Source: Gordonia polyisoprenivorans
Lineage (GTDB): Bacteria > Actinomycetota > Actinomycetes > Mycobacteriales > Mycobacteriaceae
Length of the DNA stretch: 64,000 nt
Direction of reading: 5' to 3'
NCBI RefSeq assembly: GCF_017654315.1
Contig: NZ_CP072203.1
Location: 4,774,001 to 4,838,000, forward strand
Shown: positions 48,951-59,187 of the stretch, piece after piece
Layout: the number at the start of each line of letters is the position of its first letter
Position numbering within the stretch: position 1 is the first letter of the stretch
Translations under genes and position numbers: made by a program
The notes under the pieces: generated by a model
Databases searched by the model: none
Told to the model about the DNA's origin: nothing
Seen by the model: the letters and a program-made list of their open reading frames with translations, nothing else

Positions 48951-50015
48951 TCACACCCGCTGCCCCGTCTGCCCGTCGAACCAGTGAACCTCGTCGGCGA
49001 CGGGCACCAGACCGATCTCGTCTCCGACGGTGAACATCTGCCGGTGATCGGCACGCACCACCACTCGTCCGTCGCGCACCGGCAGATCGGTTGCGCTGTA
49101 GACGAATTGCTCTGCACCGAGTTCCTCGACCAGTTCGACCCGCGCGGTGACCGACCGCGGTGTCCCGGCCGTGACCAGCTCCCAGGATTCGGCCCGCATC
49201 CCCGCCACCGCCTTTCCCGGCACCGCCCGTGGCGCCGGCAGGTCGGCGCCACCGAGATCGACGTGCCCGTCCCGTACCTCGACGTCGATCAGACACATCT
49301 GCGGCGTGCCCATGAACCCGGCGACGAAGACGTTCGCCGGGTGGCGATAGATCTCCCTCGGCGTCCCGACCTGTTGCAGCACACCATGATCGAGGACCGC
49401 CACCCGATCGCCCATGGTCATCGCCTCGACCTGATCGTGGGTGACGTAGAGCGTGGTGGTGTCCAGCTTGCGCTGCAGCGCGGCGATCTGCGCACGTGTG
49501 CTCACACGCAGCTTCGCGTCGAGATTCGACAGCGGCTCGTCCATGCAGAACACCTTGGGATGCCGGACGATCGCACGCCCCATAGCCACCCGTTGACGTT
49601 GCCCGCCGGACAGTTTCGCCGGTTTGCGGTCGAGCAGCGCGTCGAGTTCGAGCATCGCCGCCACCTCGTTGACCCGGGCGGCGGTGTCGGCCTTGCTCAT
49701 CCCGGCGTTGCGCAGCGCGAATCCCATGTTGTCGGCGACCGTCATGTTCGGGTACAGCGCATAGTTCTGGAACACCATCGCCACGTCCCGCGACTTCGGC
49801 GGCAGCCCGACGACATCGGCGTCGTCGATGAGAATGGCGCCCGATTCCACCGATTCGAGGCCTGCGACCATGCGCAGGCTCGTCGACTTGCCACAGCCAG
49901 ACGGGCCGACGAGCACCATGAACTCGCCGTCGGCGATCTCGAGGTCGAGGGCGTCGACGGCGGGCGAACCGTCGCCGAATCGCTTGGTGGCCTTGGCGTA
50001 GGTGACCGAGGCCAT
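48951..50015 (-). CDS. ugpC: sn-Glycerol-3-phosphate-type ABC transporter ATPase UgpC
   Basis: 354 residues. Walker A GPSGCGKS near residue 37, signature LSGGQRQRVAMGRA near 135, Walker B VFCMDEPLSNLD near 155. A C-terminal OB-fold regulatory domain follows (about 240-354), as in MalK/UgpC. Last gene of the operon; its ATG overlaps the ugpB stop by one base (TAATG). Energises import by the UgpA-UgpE channel. Confidence 0.95.
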   Translation of the reverse strand: MASVTYAKATKRFGDGSPAVDALDLEIADGEFMVLVGPSGCGKSTSLRMVAGLESVESGAILIDDADVVGLPPKSRDVAMVFQNYALYPNMTVADNMGFALRNAGMSKADTAARVNEVAAMLELDALLDRKPAKLSGGQRQRVAMGRAIVRHPKVFCMDEPLSNLDAKLRVSTRAQIAALQRKLDTTTLYVTHDQVEAMTMGDRVAVLDHGVLQQVGTPREIYRHPANVFVAGFMGTPQMCLIDVEVRDGHVDLGGADLPAPRAVPGKAVAGMRAESWELVTAGTPRSVTARVELVEELGAEQFVYSATDLPVRDGRVVVRADHRQMFTVGDEIGLVPVADEVHWFDGQTGQRV

Positions 50016-51325
50016 TACTTGGGCAGCTTCGGCTGGATCTGGGTGGTGTAGATCTGCTCGATCTGCTTCTGCGTATCGGCCATCGTCGCGGCGACGTCGG
50101 CGTTCTGCAGACCGATCTTCTCGAAACCGGTGCCGATGATCTTGTCGCCGCCGGGAATGAACACCCGAGCGTAGTTCTGCGGCTTGGTCTTCGGCAATTG
50201 TTCGATCGCGGTCCGGAAGTTCGGGTTCTTCTCCAGGAAGGCGGTCATCGACGGCGCGGTGACCGCGGCCTTGCGCACCGGCATGTAACCGACGTTCTGC
50301 GAGAAGTAGGCGGTGTTGTCGGTGTTGGTGATGAAGTCGATGAACTTCAGCGCGTTGACCTTGCGCTCGTCGGAATTGCGGGCCGGGATGGCCAGTCCCG
50401 CACCACCGGTCGGGCAACCAATCGTGCCGTCCGGGGCGGGCAGGAACGCCGTCGAGAACCGGAATTTCGCGTCCGAGGTGATACCCGAGAGGTCACCGGT
50501 GGAGGCGACCGTGGAGGCGAGGAGTCCCGCGCTGAAATCACCGGCGATGTCGTTGGAGATCTTCGCGTACCGATCCTTGTTGATCGTGTCGCTCAGATAC
50601 TGCGCAGCGGCAACGGTTTTCGGGTCGGTGAACGTCATCGTCCAGTCGTCGGAGTAGGCACCGCCGAAGGTCCAGGTCGGTCCTTGGAAGGTCCAGCCCA
50701 GGTAGTCCACGGCGTTGCCCCACCCGTGTGCCGATTTGCCCGAGCCCACCACCGACTGGATGCGCGGGCCCCACTCGGCGAACTCCTGCCAGGACGCGGG
50801 ACCACGGGCGGGCAGCCCGGCCTGGCTCCACACATCGGCGTTGTAGTAGAACAGCGGGGTCGACCGCGCGTACGGCAGGGCCCACGTCTTGTTGTTCCAC
50901 TTGTAGTCGCCGACAAGGGAATCGACGTAGCCCGACGGATCGACGCCAGCCTTGCCGAAGAGGTCGTCGAGCGGTGCGATCGCACCGATCAGGGCGAAAT
51001 TGAACCACCACACGTCGCTGAGGATGATGATGTCGGGTAGTGCGCCGCCCGACAGTGCGGCGTTGAACTTCTGTGCCGCCTCCTCGTAATTCTTACCGGC
51101 GTCGATCAACTGCACCTTGATCCCCGGGTTGGCCGCCTCGAACCGCTTGATGAGTTCCTTCTCGACATCGGTCGACTTGCCGGGATGGTTCGACCAGAAG
51201 GTCAGATTGTTGGGATCACCGTCATTGCTCGAGCCGCCACCCGAGCCGGCACATGCAGCGAGGGCGGCCGCTGCGGCCACGGTCAGTCCGGCGCCGAGGA
51301 ATCCACGGCGGGTCAGGTCGGTCAT
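50015..51325 (-). CDS. ugpB: ABC transporter substrate-binding lipoprotein UgpB
   Basis: 436 residues. A twin-arginine lipoprotein signal: LTRRGFLGAGL, hydrophobic alanines, then LAAC with the lipidated cysteine near residue 25. The mature protein is very close to mycobacterial UgpB, sharing HPGKSTDVEKELIKRF, QLIDAGKNYEEAAQKFNAAL and WTFQGPTWTFGGAYSD. Mycobacterial UgpB binds glycerophosphocholine and other glycerophosphodiesters, so scavenging of phospholipid head groups is likely. ATG 51325 is preferred over 51331 because AGGAG is then 7 nt away. Confidence 0.94.
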   Translation of the reverse strand: MTDLTRRGFLGAGLTVAAAAALAACAGSGGGSSNDGDPNNLTFWSNHPGKSTDVEKELIKRFEAANPGIKVQLIDAGKNYEEAAQKFNAALSGGALPDIIILSDVWWFNFALIGAIAPLDDLFGKAGVDPSGYVDSLVGDYKWNNKTWALPYARSTPLFYYNADVWSQAGLPARGPASWQEFAEWGPRIQSVVGSGKSAHGWGNAVDYLGWTFQGPTWTFGGAYSDDWTMTFTDPKTVAAAQYLSDTINKDRYAKISNDIAGDFSAGLLASTVASTGDLSGITSDAKFRFSTAFLPAPDGTIGCPTGGAGLAIPARNSDERKVNALKFIDFITNTDNTAYFSQNVGYMPVRKAAVTAPSMTAFLEKNPNFRTAIEQLPKTKPQNYARVFIPGGDKIIGTGFEKIGLQNADVAATMADTQKQIEQIYTTQIQPKLPK

Positions 51326-51403
51326 GCGCATTCTCCTGGATGTGTGATGAGGGGTGGGAGGGCAGGGATGGTCAAAGGGTCACGGCCACAACGGTGTGCG
51401 CGC

Positions 51404-52324
51404 TCACCCCTTGACCGCCCCGGAGGTCAGTCCTTTGATCATGTGGCGTTGGAGTGCGAGAAAGACGATCAGCATCGGCAGCATCGCCAGGACCGTCGCG
51501 GCCATCACCGGACCCCAGTTGGTGACGCCGTCGTTGTTCTGCAACTGCGTCAGTCCCACCGGCAGTGTCGCCACGCTGTAGTCGTCGGCCATCAAGAACG
51601 GCCACAGGTACTCATTCCATTCGTTGACGAGCGTGATGAGGGCGAACGCCACCATCGTCGGAATCGACAACGGCAACACCACACGCACCAGCAGCCGGAT
51701 GTGCCCGGCACCGTCCATCCGGGCGGCCTCGATGATCTCCGGTGGGATCGACAGAAAGTGGTTGCGCATCAAAAAGGTTCCGAACGCGACCCCCGCCAGC
51801 GGCACGATGATCCCGGCGAAGGTGTTACGGAAACCGAGTTGGGCGACCAGCGAGTAATTGGTGATGACGGTGATCTGATTGGGCACCATCAGCGCCGCGA
51901 TGATCACCAGGAACACGAGGTTCTTGCCCGGGAAGCGCAGGAAGACAAGACCGTAGGCGCTGAGCACGCCGAGCACGAACTTGATGACACCGAGGATCAG
52001 CGTGACGATCAGTGAGTTGCGCAGGAACTGCCAGAACGGCACCGAGGTGGTGGCCTCCCGGTAGTTCTCGGGATGCCACGTCGAGGGCCACCACACCGCC
52101 GGCTGGACGTAGATCTCGGATCGATCCTTGAAGGAGGTCAACACGATCCACGCCAGGGGCACCACCACGACGGCCAGCGCGACGATCATCGCGAGATAGC
52201 CCAGCACCGCAACCGTCCGCCGACGCCTGCGCGCACGCGCGGCGAGCCGTTCACGCTCGTCGACGGCGATCGCCGCGTTATGTGGGTGCGTCTGTGCCAC
52301 CGGCGTGTCCGTGGTCGGGGTCAT
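51404..52324 (-). CDS. ugpE: ABC transporter permease UgpE
   Basis: 306 residues, six membrane helices after a charged N-terminus with RRRRRTVAVLGYLAMIVALAVVVV. The EAA loop reads EAARMDGAGHIRLLVRVVLP near residue 215 and docks on UgpC. Its ATG overlaps the ugpA stop as ATGA. ugpB follows about 80 bp downstream. Confidence 0.94.
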   Translation of the reverse strand: MTPTTDTPVAQTHPHNAAIAVDERERLAARARRRRRTVAVLGYLAMIVALAVVVVPLAWIVLTSFKDRSEIYVQPAVWWPSTWHPENYREATTSVPFWQFLRNSLIVTLILGVIKFVLGVLSAYGLVFLRFPGKNLVFLVIIAALMVPNQITVITNYSLVAQLGFRNTFAGIIVPLAGVAFGTFLMRNHFLSIPPEIIEAARMDGAGHIRLLVRVVLPLSIPTMVAFALITLVNEWNEYLWPFLMADDYSVATLPVGLTQLQNNDGVTNWGPVMAATVLAMLPMLIVFLALQRHMIKGLTSGAVKG

Positions 52325-53238
52325 CGTGCGCCCCGATCCATCAGCCGCACCTGGGCGACGGTCACCACGAGCAGGATCAGGAACATGATGGTGGCGACGG
52401 TCGCACCGTAGCCGGCGCGGAAGTTGCGGAAGGTCTCCTCGTAGACCTGGTAGACCATCGTCGTCGTGCCGTTGCCGAGGGGACCGCCGCGGGTCATCAC
52501 GTTGATGATGTCGAAGACCTGTAACGAGTTGAGCAACACGGTGATCGAGAGGAAGAACGTCGTCGGGCGCATCTGCGGCAGGAGCACCTTGCGGAAATGT
52601 GTCCACCCCGAGGCGCCGTCGACGGCGGCCGCCTCGTCGAGATCTGCCCGTTTACCCTGCAGCGCAGCGAGATAGATCACGAAGGCGTATCCGAGATTCT
52701 TCCACACGTAGGTGACGGTGATCATGAACAGCGCCCAGTGGGGTTGCTGATAGAAGTCCGGAGCAGAACCCAGACCGAGGCGGTGCATCAGGTCGTTGAT
52801 CAGGCCGAAATTGGGGTCGAACACGAACTGGAAGGCGATGCCGACCGCCGCGCCGGACAGCACGAACGGGGCAAAAACCACCGACCGCACCAGGTTTCGG
52901 CCCTTGAGCGTCCGATCGAGGAGCAATGCCAGCGCCAGGCCGAGGGCCATGCTGCCGGCAACCGCCACGACGGTGAAGACCACCGTGTTCACGACGATGG
53001 TCGCGGTGTCCTCACGGGTGAACCATTCGCGATAGTTCGCGAACCCGATGAACGTCGAGCCCGGCGAGGAGATGTTCCAGTCGTAGAACGACATCCGGAT
53101 GTTCTCGATCAGCGGCCGATACGTGAACACCGCCAACAACACCAGATTGGGGCCCACGATGGCGAGGAACAGGGCATAGGACTTCCACGGCCGACGCCCG
53201 CCCGCGCGGGGCAGCACATGTTCGTTCACCGATGGCAC
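52321..53238 (-). CDS. ugpA: ABC transporter permease UgpA
   Basis: 305 residues, six membrane helices; opens ALFLAIVGPNLVLLAVFTYRPLIENIRMSFYDWN and has the EAA motif EAAAVDGASGWTHFRKVLLP near 210. First gene of ugpA-ugpE-ugpB-ugpC, starting at GTG 53238. The 167-bp gap to map upstream contains the presumed promoter; phosphate limitation is the usual inducer in relatives, not visible here. Confidence 0.94.
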   Translation of the reverse strand: MPSVNEHVLPRAGGRRPWKSYALFLAIVGPNLVLLAVFTYRPLIENIRMSFYDWNISSPGSTFIGFANYREWFTREDTATIVVNTVVFTVVAVAGSMALGLALALLLDRTLKGRNLVRSVVFAPFVLSGAAVGIAFQFVFDPNFGLINDLMHRLGLGSAPDFYQQPHWALFMITVTYVWKNLGYAFVIYLAALQGKRADLDEAAAVDGASGWTHFRKVLLPQMRPTTFFLSITVLLNSLQVFDIINVMTRGGPLGNGTTTMVYQVYEETFRNFRAGYGATVATIMFLILLVVTVAQVRLMDRGAR

Positions 53239-53369
53239 TCGGCGAGTATTCAGCCGACAGCTGACCGGACGCGAACGGCCGCGTTGAGCGCCGGTGAGCG
53301 ATACGTGTCCGGCAGGTGTCGCCGCCCGATCGGTTGCGACGCGTGGACGCGGTCAGCCCAGCCGGCAGT

Positions 53370-53423
53370 TCAGGACGGTCGGTTGGTTCAGGACGGTCGG
53401 TTGGTTCAGGACGGTCGGTTGGT
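53370..53423. repeat. Three 18-bp direct repeats overlapping the map stop
   Basis: TCAGGACGGTCGGTTGGT occurs three times head to tail. The right-hand copy encodes the last codons and stop of map; the other two are downstream copies of that end. Confidence 0.92.
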
Positions 53424-54200
53424 CAGGATTCGCGGGCCGTCGGCGGTGACGGCCACGGTGTGCTCCCAGTGCGCGGCCCGCGAGCCGTCGTCGGTGACGA
53501 CCGTCCAGTCGTCGTCGAGAACGCTGGTCTCGGTGGTGCCCAGGGTGAGCATCGGCTCAATGGCCAATGTCGACCCGACGACGAGCAGCGGGCCGGAGCC
53601 GGGGGCACCCTCGTTGGCGAGGAACGGTTCCATGTGCATCTCGCGACCGATGCCGTGACCGCCGTAGCCGTCGACGATCCCGAAGGCACGATCGAACTTT
53701 CGCTCGGCGTCGTGGGTTCCGGTCTCGATGGCGTGCGAGATGTCGGTGAGGCGTGCGCCGTCGATCATGGCGGCGATCCCGGCCTCCATCGACAGTCGGG
53801 TTGCCTCGGAGAGTTCGGCATCGGCCTGCGACAGTTCACCGACCCCGAAGGTCCAGGCCGAATCCCCGTGCCAGCCATCGAGAATGGCACCGCAATCGAT
53901 CGAGACCAGATCGCCCTCGGCGAGAATGACGGTGCTCGACGGGATTCCGTGCACCACCACGTCGTTGACCGACGAGCAGATCGATCCCGGGAATCCGTGG
54001 TAACCCTTGAACGACGGCACCGCCCCGGCCTGTCGGATCACGGTCTCGGCGACCTCGTCGAGTTCGAGGGTGCTCACCCCGGGCGCCGACGCCGCGCGCA
54101 CGGCAACGAGTGCGGCGCCCACCACGGCGCCCGCGGCCTCCATCGCATCGAGTTCGCCGGCGCTGCGGAACGGCACGCGCTTGCGTTTACGGAATCCCAT
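53406..54200 (-). CDS. map: Methionine aminopeptidase, type I
   Basis: 264 residues. The pita-bread fold keeps the metal ligands in [20 protein letters not shown] (two aspartates), [15 protein letters not shown] (histidine) and a C-terminal glutamate. Removes initiator methionine from nascent proteins. ATG 54200 with GAGGTG upstream is preferred over GTG 54206. It follows adk but a terminator-like hairpin lies between them. The last six codons lie in a triplicated 18-bp repeat. Confidence 0.95.
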   Translation of the reverse strand: MGFRKRKRVPFRSAGELDAMEAAGAVVGAALVAVRAASAPGVSTLELDEVAETVIRQAGAVPSFKGYHGFPGSICSSVNDVVVHGIPSSTVILAEGDLVSIDCGAILDGWHGDSAWTFGVGELSQADAELSEATRLSMEAGIAAMIDGARLTDISHAIETGTHDAERKFDRAFGIVDGYGGHGIGREMHMEPFLANEGAPGSGPLLVVGSTLAIEPMLTLGTTETSVLDDDWTVVTDDGSRAAHWEHTVAVTADGPRILTNRPS

Positions 54201-54236
54201 CACCACACCTCATCGATCACCACGGCTGGAAGAAAA

Positions 54237-54276
54237 GGCGCCGGGCCACACCGATGGTGCGGTGTGGCCCGGCGCC
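54237..54276 (-). terminator. Intrinsic terminator after adk
   Basis: A 16-bp GC-rich stem (arms 54237-54252 and 54261-54276, 8-base loop) is followed on the minus strand by CTTTTCTTCC. It lies 24 bp after adk, so it probably ends the secY-adk transcript before map. Confidence 0.8.
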
Positions 54277-54300
54277 GGAAAATACTTGTGTCGGTGGACG

Positions 54301-54855
54301 TCAGGAGACGCCGGCACCGAGTGCGCTCAGCACCCGCTGATGCACGTCCTGGATGTCGCCGACCGCATCGATCGTCTTCACCTGATCGCCGTAGTAGTCG
54401 AGCAGCGGTGCGGTTTCCTTCTGATACACCGACATCCGGTTACGGATGACCTCTTCGGTGTCGTCGGCACGGCCGCGGGCCAGCATGCGCTCGACGACGA
54501 CGTCGGGGTCGACCACGAACGACAGGACCGCATCCAGGGAGGAATCGAGACCGTCGAGGATCTCGGCGAGGGCGTCGGCCTGCTCGGTCGACCGCGGGAA
54601 TCCGTCGAGGATGAATCCCTTCGCCGCATCCGGCTCGCCGACGCGGGCTCGCACCATGTCGACGGTGATCTCCGACGGCACGAGGTCGCCGGCGTCGAGA
54701 TAGCGCTTGGCTTCGATGCCCACGGCGGTGCCCTGTGAGATGTTGGCGCGGAACAGATCCCCGGTGGAGATGTGCGGGATGCCGAGCGATTCGCTCAGCA
54801 GTTCCGCCTGGGTACCTTTGCCTGCTCCGGGGGGGCCGAGAATGACAAGTCTCAC
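54301..54855 (-). CDS. adk: Adenylate kinase, short-LID form
   Basis: 184 residues. P-loop GPPGAGKGT at 7-15, [13 protein letters not shown] near residue 85, and a short LID ([15 protein letters not shown]) without zinc cysteines, as in mycobacteria. Balances ATP, ADP and AMP. The GTG start overlaps the secY stop as GTGA, so the pair is coupled. Confidence 0.96.
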   Translation of the reverse strand: MRLVILGPPGAGKGTQAELLSESLGIPHISTGDLFRANISQGTAVGIEAKRYLDAGDLVPSEITVDMVRARVGEPDAAKGFILDGFPRSTEQADALAEILDGLDSSLDAVLSFVVDPDVVVERMLARGRADDTEEVIRNRMSVYQKETAPLLDYYGDQVKTIDAVGDIQDVHQRVLSALGAGVS

Positions 54856-56174
54856 TTCAGGAATCCTTCGTACTTGCGTTGCATCAATTGACTGTTGACC
54901 TGCTTCATCGTGTCCAGTCCCACGCCGACCATGATCAACACGGCCGTGCCCCCAAATGGCAGGTTCTGAACACCACCACTGTTCCCGATCTCCAGGAACA
55001 GGTTCGGCAGTACCGCGATGATACCCAGGTAGATCGAACCCGGCAGGGTGATGCGACTGAGCACATACCCGAGGTAGTCCGCGGTCGGTTGTCCCGGGCG
55101 GATACCCGGGATGAAGCCACCGTACTTCTTCATGTCATCGGCGCGTTCCTCCGGATTGAAGGTCACCGCCACGTAGAAGTACGTGAAGAAGATGATCATC
55201 AGGAAGTACACGATGATGTAGACGTAGTTGCTCGGGTCGGCGAGATAGGTGCTGACCCAGCGCTGCCAGCCCGACGGCGCCTCCGACGAGCTCTGCGTGA
55301 GCTGCACGATGAGTTGCGGCAGATACAGCAGTGACGACGCGAAGATGACCGGGATGACGCCGGCCTGGTTGACCTTCAGTGGCAGGTAGGTCGACGACCC
55401 GCCGTACATCTTGCGACCCACCATGCGCTTGGCGTACTGCACCGGGATGCGACGCTGGCCCTGCTCGATGAAGACCACGCCGGCGACGATGATGAGCACC
55501 GCGACCACGACGAGCCCGAAGACCAGGCCACCACGGCTGGTGAGGATCGTGCGTCCCTCGGCGGGGATGCGGGCGGCGATGCCCGCGAAGATCAGCAGCG
55601 ACATGCCGTTGCCGATGCCGCGCTCGGTGATCAGCTCACCGAACCACATCACCAGGCAGGCACCCGCGGTCATCACCAGGACGATGATCGTCAGACCCAG
55701 GATCGACTTGTCGTTGAGGATGTTGTCGCCGCAGCTCGAGGGCAACAGGTTGCCGCGCACGGCCAGCGCCACGATGCCCGTGGACTGCAGCAACGCCAGC
55801 GCGACCGTCAGGTAGCGGGTGTACTGCGTCATCTTGGCCTGACCCGACTGGCCCTCCTTGCGGAGCTGCTCGAAGCGCGGGATGACCACCGTCAGCAACT
55901 GCACGATGATGCTGGCCGTGATGTAGGGCATGATGCCGATCGCGAACACCGACAGCTGCAGCAGTGCGCCGCCGGAGAACAAGTTGATCAGCGAATAGAC
56001 CTGGTTGCCGCCACCACTGTTGATGGTGTCGATGCACTTGTGCACCTCGACGTAGTTCACGCCCGGCGAGGGAACCGTCGCCCCCAGGCGATACAGCACG
56101 ACTATGCCGATGACGAAGAGGATCTTCTTCCTCAGATCGGGCGTCCTGAAGGCCGCGATGAGGGGGGAGAGCAC
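54852..56174 (-). CDS. secY: Protein translocase channel SecY
   Basis: 440 residues, ten membrane helices. Plug region and first helix [18 protein letters not shown], gate helix 2 with [28 protein letters not shown], and the cytosolic loop [18 protein letters not shown] that receives SecA. Forms the Sec channel with SecE/SecG. AGGAA before GTG 56174. Usual order rplO-secY-adk, but here a 334-bp gap precedes secY. Confidence 0.97.
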   Translation of the reverse strand: MLSPLIAAFRTPDLRKKILFVIGIVVLYRLGATVPSPGVNYVEVHKCIDTINSGGGNQVYSLINLFSGGALLQLSVFAIGIMPYITASIIVQLLTVVIPRFEQLRKEGQSGQAKMTQYTRYLTVALALLQSTGIVALAVRGNLLPSSCGDNILNDKSILGLTIIVLVMTAGACLVMWFGELITERGIGNGMSLLIFAGIAARIPAEGRTILTSRGGLVFGLVVVAVLIIVAGVVFIEQGQRRIPVQYAKRMVGRKMYGGSSTYLPLKVNQAGVIPVIFASSLLYLPQLIVQLTQSSSEAPSGWQRWVSTYLADPSNYVYIIVYFLMIIFFTYFYVAVTFNPEERADDMKKYGGFIPGIRPGQPTADYLGYVLSRITLPGSIYLGIIAVLPNLFLEIGNSGGVQNLPFGGTAVLIMVGVGLDTMKQVNSQLMQRKYEGFLK

Positions 56175-56508
56175 TAATTCCTCCTAGAACGACCACGCGT
56201 CATCTTGCACCGGGTATCCGGCTCACGTGCTCGGCAATCGACATTGATCAGTGGTTGCGGGGCAACAACGGTGAAACTCTAACAGCCGCTCGCGCACGGC
56301 CCGTCCGACGTCTGGTGTGACGTCGTCGGCCGGCGCGGCCGTCGCGGTCGCCACCTTCCGGTGGCGGCCGACGCTCGGACGTCATCCCCCCCGGGCGCCG
56401 GTGACCACAATAGACGTCGCGGTCGGCCGGGTGCCCCGACGCCGAGGTCCGCAGCGGCGGCGACGCGGTGTCGCATCCGCTACGGACCTCGGCTACCTGC
56501 ACTTTTTC
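56175..56508. other. 334-bp gap between rplO and secY
   Basis: This same-strand gap probably contains a secY promoter. Two hairpins stand out: CGACGTC/GACGTCG (56306-56325) and an 11-bp stem around GCCACC/GGTGGC (56345-56370). Both lack a T-run and could be terminators or attenuators after rplO. No gene seen. Confidence 0.5.
56345..56370. terminator. Stable hairpin downstream of rplO
   Basis: Arms CGGTCGCCACC and GGTGGCGGCCG with a TTCC loop and one T-G pair. It lies about 140 bp past the rplO stop. It could be a factor-assisted terminator of the spc transcript. Confidence 0.35.
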
Positions 56509-56949
56509 TTACTGCTCGGTCGCGCTGCCACCGGCAGCGGCGATCTTCTCCTTGGCCGATGCGGTGAACTTGTCGGCGGTGACGTTGACCGCCACACCGA
56601 GTTCACCGTCGCCGAGGACCTTCACGAGCTTGTTCTTGCGCACGGCTCCGGCGGCGACGAGCTCGTCGACGCCGATGGTGCCGCCCTGCGGGAACAGACG
56701 GGCGATGTCGCCGACGTTGACGACCTGATACTCGATCCGGTTGCGGTTGGTGAAGCCCTTGAGCTTCGGCAGCCGCATGTGGATCGGCATCTGGCCACCC
56801 TCGAAGGCGGCGGGCACGTTCTTGCGTGCCTTGGTGCCCTTGGTGCCGCGGCCGGCGGTCTTGCCCTTGGAGCCCTCGCCGCGACCCACACGGGTCTTGT
56901 CGGTCTTCGCGCCCGGAGCGGGGCGAAGGTGGTGGAGCTTGATGGTCAT
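56509..56949 (-). CDS. rplO: 50S ribosomal protein uL15
   Basis: 146 residues: [36 protein letters not shown] at the N-terminus (flexible Gly/Lys arm threading 23S rRNA) and a globular end with [33 protein letters not shown] overlaps the rpmD stop as ATGA. Confidence 0.97.
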   Translation of the reverse strand: MTIKLHHLRPAPGAKTDKTRVGRGEGSKGKTAGRGTKGTKARKNVPAAFEGGQMPIHMRLPKLKGFTNRNRIEYQVVNVGDIARLFPQGGTIGVDELVAAGAVRKNKLVKVLGDGELGVAVNVTADKFTASAKEKIAAAGGSATEQ

Positions 56950-57131
56950 GACTTAACCTCTTCGACTGTCACGAGGTGCGAAACCACGTTGATCAGACCG
57001 CGGTTGATCGGGGTGTCCTCGCGGGTGACCGACTTGCGGATGCCCTTGAGGCCGAGCGTCCGCAGGCTGTCACGCTGGTTCTTCTTGGTACCGATGGTGC
57101 CCTTGACCTGGGTGATCTTCAGCTGTGCCAT
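56946..57131 (-). CDS. rpmD: 50S ribosomal protein uL30
   Basis: 61 residues from ATG 57131: [20 protein letters not shown] and [18 protein letters not shown]. Lies between rpsE and rplO, as in the standard spc operon. Confidence 0.96.
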   Translation of the reverse strand: MAQLKITQVKGTIGTKKNQRDSLRTLGLKGIRKSVTREDTPINRGLINVVSHLVTVEEVKS

Positions 57132-57136
57132 CTCTC

Positions 57137-57784
57137 TCACACTCCCTGGCCGGCACGGGCGCGGAGCATACCGGCCGGTGCCACGTCTTCGATGGGGAGA
57201 CCACGACGAGCCGCGACCTCTTCGGGACGCTGCAGCATCTTCAGGGCGGCCACGGTGGCGTGGACGACGTTGATCGCGTTGTCCGAGCCGAGGCTCTTGG
57301 CGAGGACGTCATGGACGCCCGCGCACTCGAGCACGGCACGCACCGCGCCACCGGCGATCACACCGGTACCGGGGCTGGCCGGACGGAGCATCACGACACC
57401 GGCAGCGGCCTCACCCTGAACGGGGTGGGTCACGGTGCCGCCGATCAGCGGCACGCGGAAGAAGTTCTTGCGAGCCTCTTCGACGCCCTTCTGGATCGCG
57501 GCCGGGACTTCCTTGGCCTTGCCGTAGCCGACGCCGACCATGCCCTGGCCGTCGCCGACCACCACGAGAGCGGTGAAGGAGAACCGGCGGCCACCCTTGA
57601 CCACCTTGGAGACACGGTTGATCGCGACGACCCGCTCGAGCTGGTTGCGGTCGTTGTCGCGGCCACCGCGGTCGCCACCGCGACGGTCACGGCCGCCCCG
57701 GCGATCGTTGCGGTCTCCGCTTGCGTTGTTGTTGTTGTCGTTTCCGGCGGGTCCGTTTCCGCCGTCACGCTGACGTCCGGGCAT
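57137..57784 (-). CDS. rpsE: 30S ribosomal protein uS5 with Asn/Gly/Arg-rich N-terminus
   Basis: 215 residues. The conserved part (about 48-205) has [30 protein letters not shown] and [23 protein letters not shown]. The first 45 residues are low-complexity (an [23 protein letters not shown] run, then GGDRGGRD), an extension common in actinobacterial uS5. GGAGGG before ATG 57784. Confidence 0.97.
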   Translation of the reverse strand: MPGRQRDGGNGPAGNDNNNNASGDRNDRRGGRDRRGGDRGGRDNDRNQLERVVAINRVSKVVKGGRRFSFTALVVVGDGQGMVGVGYGKAKEVPAAIQKGVEEARKNFFRVPLIGGTVTHPVQGEAAAGVVMLRPASPGTGVIAGGAVRAVLECAGVHDVLAKSLGSDNAINVVHATVAALKMLQRPEEVAARRGLPIEDVAPAGMLRARAGQGV

Positions 57785-57827
57785 CAGAGGATCCCTCCGG
57801 TCTTGGTTTGGGTACGTGTGGTCATCA

Positions 57828-58232
57828 TCAGAACTGCAGGCCTCCCTCACGGGCGGCGTCGGCGAGCGCGGCGATCCGGCCGTGGTAGTCCTTGCCACCA
57901 CGGTCGAACACGACGGCGTCGATGCCGGCGGCCTTGGCGCGCTCGGCGATCAGTTCGCCGACCTTGCGGGCCTGCGCGGACTTGTCGCCGCCGGCCGCGC
58001 GGACGTCGGCCTCGATGGTCGACGCCGCGGCCAGCGTGTGGCCGGCGAGGTCGTCGATCAGCTGCACGTGGATGTGGCGGCTGCTGCGCTTGACCGCGAG
58101 ACGCGGACGCACCGGCGTGCCGGCGACCTTCTTGCGCAGGCGGAAGTGACGACGGTTGGTCGCGGTGCGACGGCGGGTCGACACATCCTTGCCGAGGGGC
58201 TTGCGGACTGTCTTGGCTGCTGTATCACTCAT
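57828..58232 (-). CDS. rplR: 50S ribosomal protein uL18
   Basis: 134 residues: [42 protein letters not shown] then [13 protein letters not shown] at the end. Binds 5S rRNA. Lies 3 bp after rplF. Confidence 0.97.
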   Translation of the reverse strand: MSDTAAKTVRKPLGKDVSTRRRTATNRRHFRLRKKVAGTPVRPRLAVKRSSRHIHVQLIDDLAGHTLAAASTIEADVRAAGGDKSAQARKVGELIAERAKAAGIDAVVFDRGGKDYHGRIAALADAAREGGLQF

Positions 58233-58235
58233 GGC

Positions 58236-58772
58236 TTACTTACCCGTCTTTCCGACCTTGCGACGGATCTGCTCGCCTTCGTAGCGAATGCCCTTGCCCT
58301 TGTACGGGTCCGGGCGACGCAGGCGGCGGATGTTCGCCGAGATCTGGCCGACTTGCTGCTTGTCGATACCCGAAACCGAGAATTTGGTGGGCGACTCGAC
58401 GGCAAAGGTGATGCCCTCGGGAGCCTCGATCGGCACGGGATGGCTGTAACCGAGCGCGAACTCGAGGTCCTTGCCCTTGGCCTGGACGCGGTAGCCGACA
58501 CCGAAGATTTCCATCTTGTTGGTGTAGCCCTTGGTCACGCCCTCCACGAGGTTGGCGACCAGCGAGCGGTTCAGGCCGTGCAGGGCACGGTTGCGGCGCT
58601 CGTCGTTGGGGCGGGTGACCACGATGGTGGCGTCTTCCTGCGCGACGGTGATCGGCGCGGTGACGGTGTGGCTGAGTTCGCCCTTGGGTCCCTTGACGGT
58701 GATGGTCTGGCCGTCGATGGAGACGGTGACGCCCGCGGGGATCTCGATCGGGTTCTTACCGATACGCGACAT
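58236..58772 (-). CDS. rplF: 50S ribosomal protein uL6
   Basis: 178 residues: [40 protein letters not shown], and the C-terminal signature [25 protein letters not shown] 58772 begins the conserved protein, with AGGGGAGG upstream. Confidence 0.97.
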   Translation of the reverse strand: MSRIGKNPIEIPAGVTVSIDGQTITVKGPKGELSHTVTAPITVAQEDATIVVTRPNDERRNRALHGLNRSLVANLVEGVTKGYTNKMEIFGVGYRVQAKGKDLEFALGYSHPVPIEAPEGITFAVESPTKFSVSGIDKQQVGQISANIRRLRRPDPYKGKGIRYEGEQIRRKVGKTGK

Positions 58773-58788
58773 GTTTGTGTACCTCCCC

Positions 58789-59187
58789 TTACCAGACGTA
58801 GGCGAGGACTTCGCCGCCCACGCCCTGGTTGGCTGCCTGGCGATCGGTGAGCAGACCGGACGACGTGGAGATGATGGCCACGCCGAGGCCACCCAGGACC
58901 TTGGGCAGGTTGGTGGACTTGGCATACACCCGCAGACCCGGCTTGGACACGCGGCGCAGACCGGCGATGCTGCGCTCCCGCGAGGGGCCGTACTTGAGGG
59001 CGACGACGAGGTTCTTGCCGACCTCCGCGTCTTCGGTGCGGTAGTCGGTGATGTAGCCCTCACGCTTGAGGATCTCGGCGATGTTCACCTTGATCTTCGA
59101 CGAGGGAAGAGTCACCTCGTCATGGAACGCCGAGTTGGCGTTACGCAGACGTGTCAAGAAGTCTGCGATCGGGTCAGTCATGGTCAT
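58789..59187 (-). CDS. rpsH: 30S ribosomal protein uS8
   Basis: 132 residues: [42 protein letters not shown] and the end [28 protein letters not shown] regulator of the spc operon in E. coli. Here it is the first gene of the segment: rplE and rpsN, normally directly upstream, are missing. ATG 59187 or 59181 could start it. Confidence 0.97.
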   Translation of the reverse strand: MTMTDPIADFLTRLRNANSAFHDEVTLPSSKIKVNIAEILKREGYITDYRTEDAEVGKNLVVALKYGPSRERSIAGLRRVSKPGLRVYAKSTNLPKVLGGLGVAIISTSSGLLTDRQAANQGVGGEVLAYVW

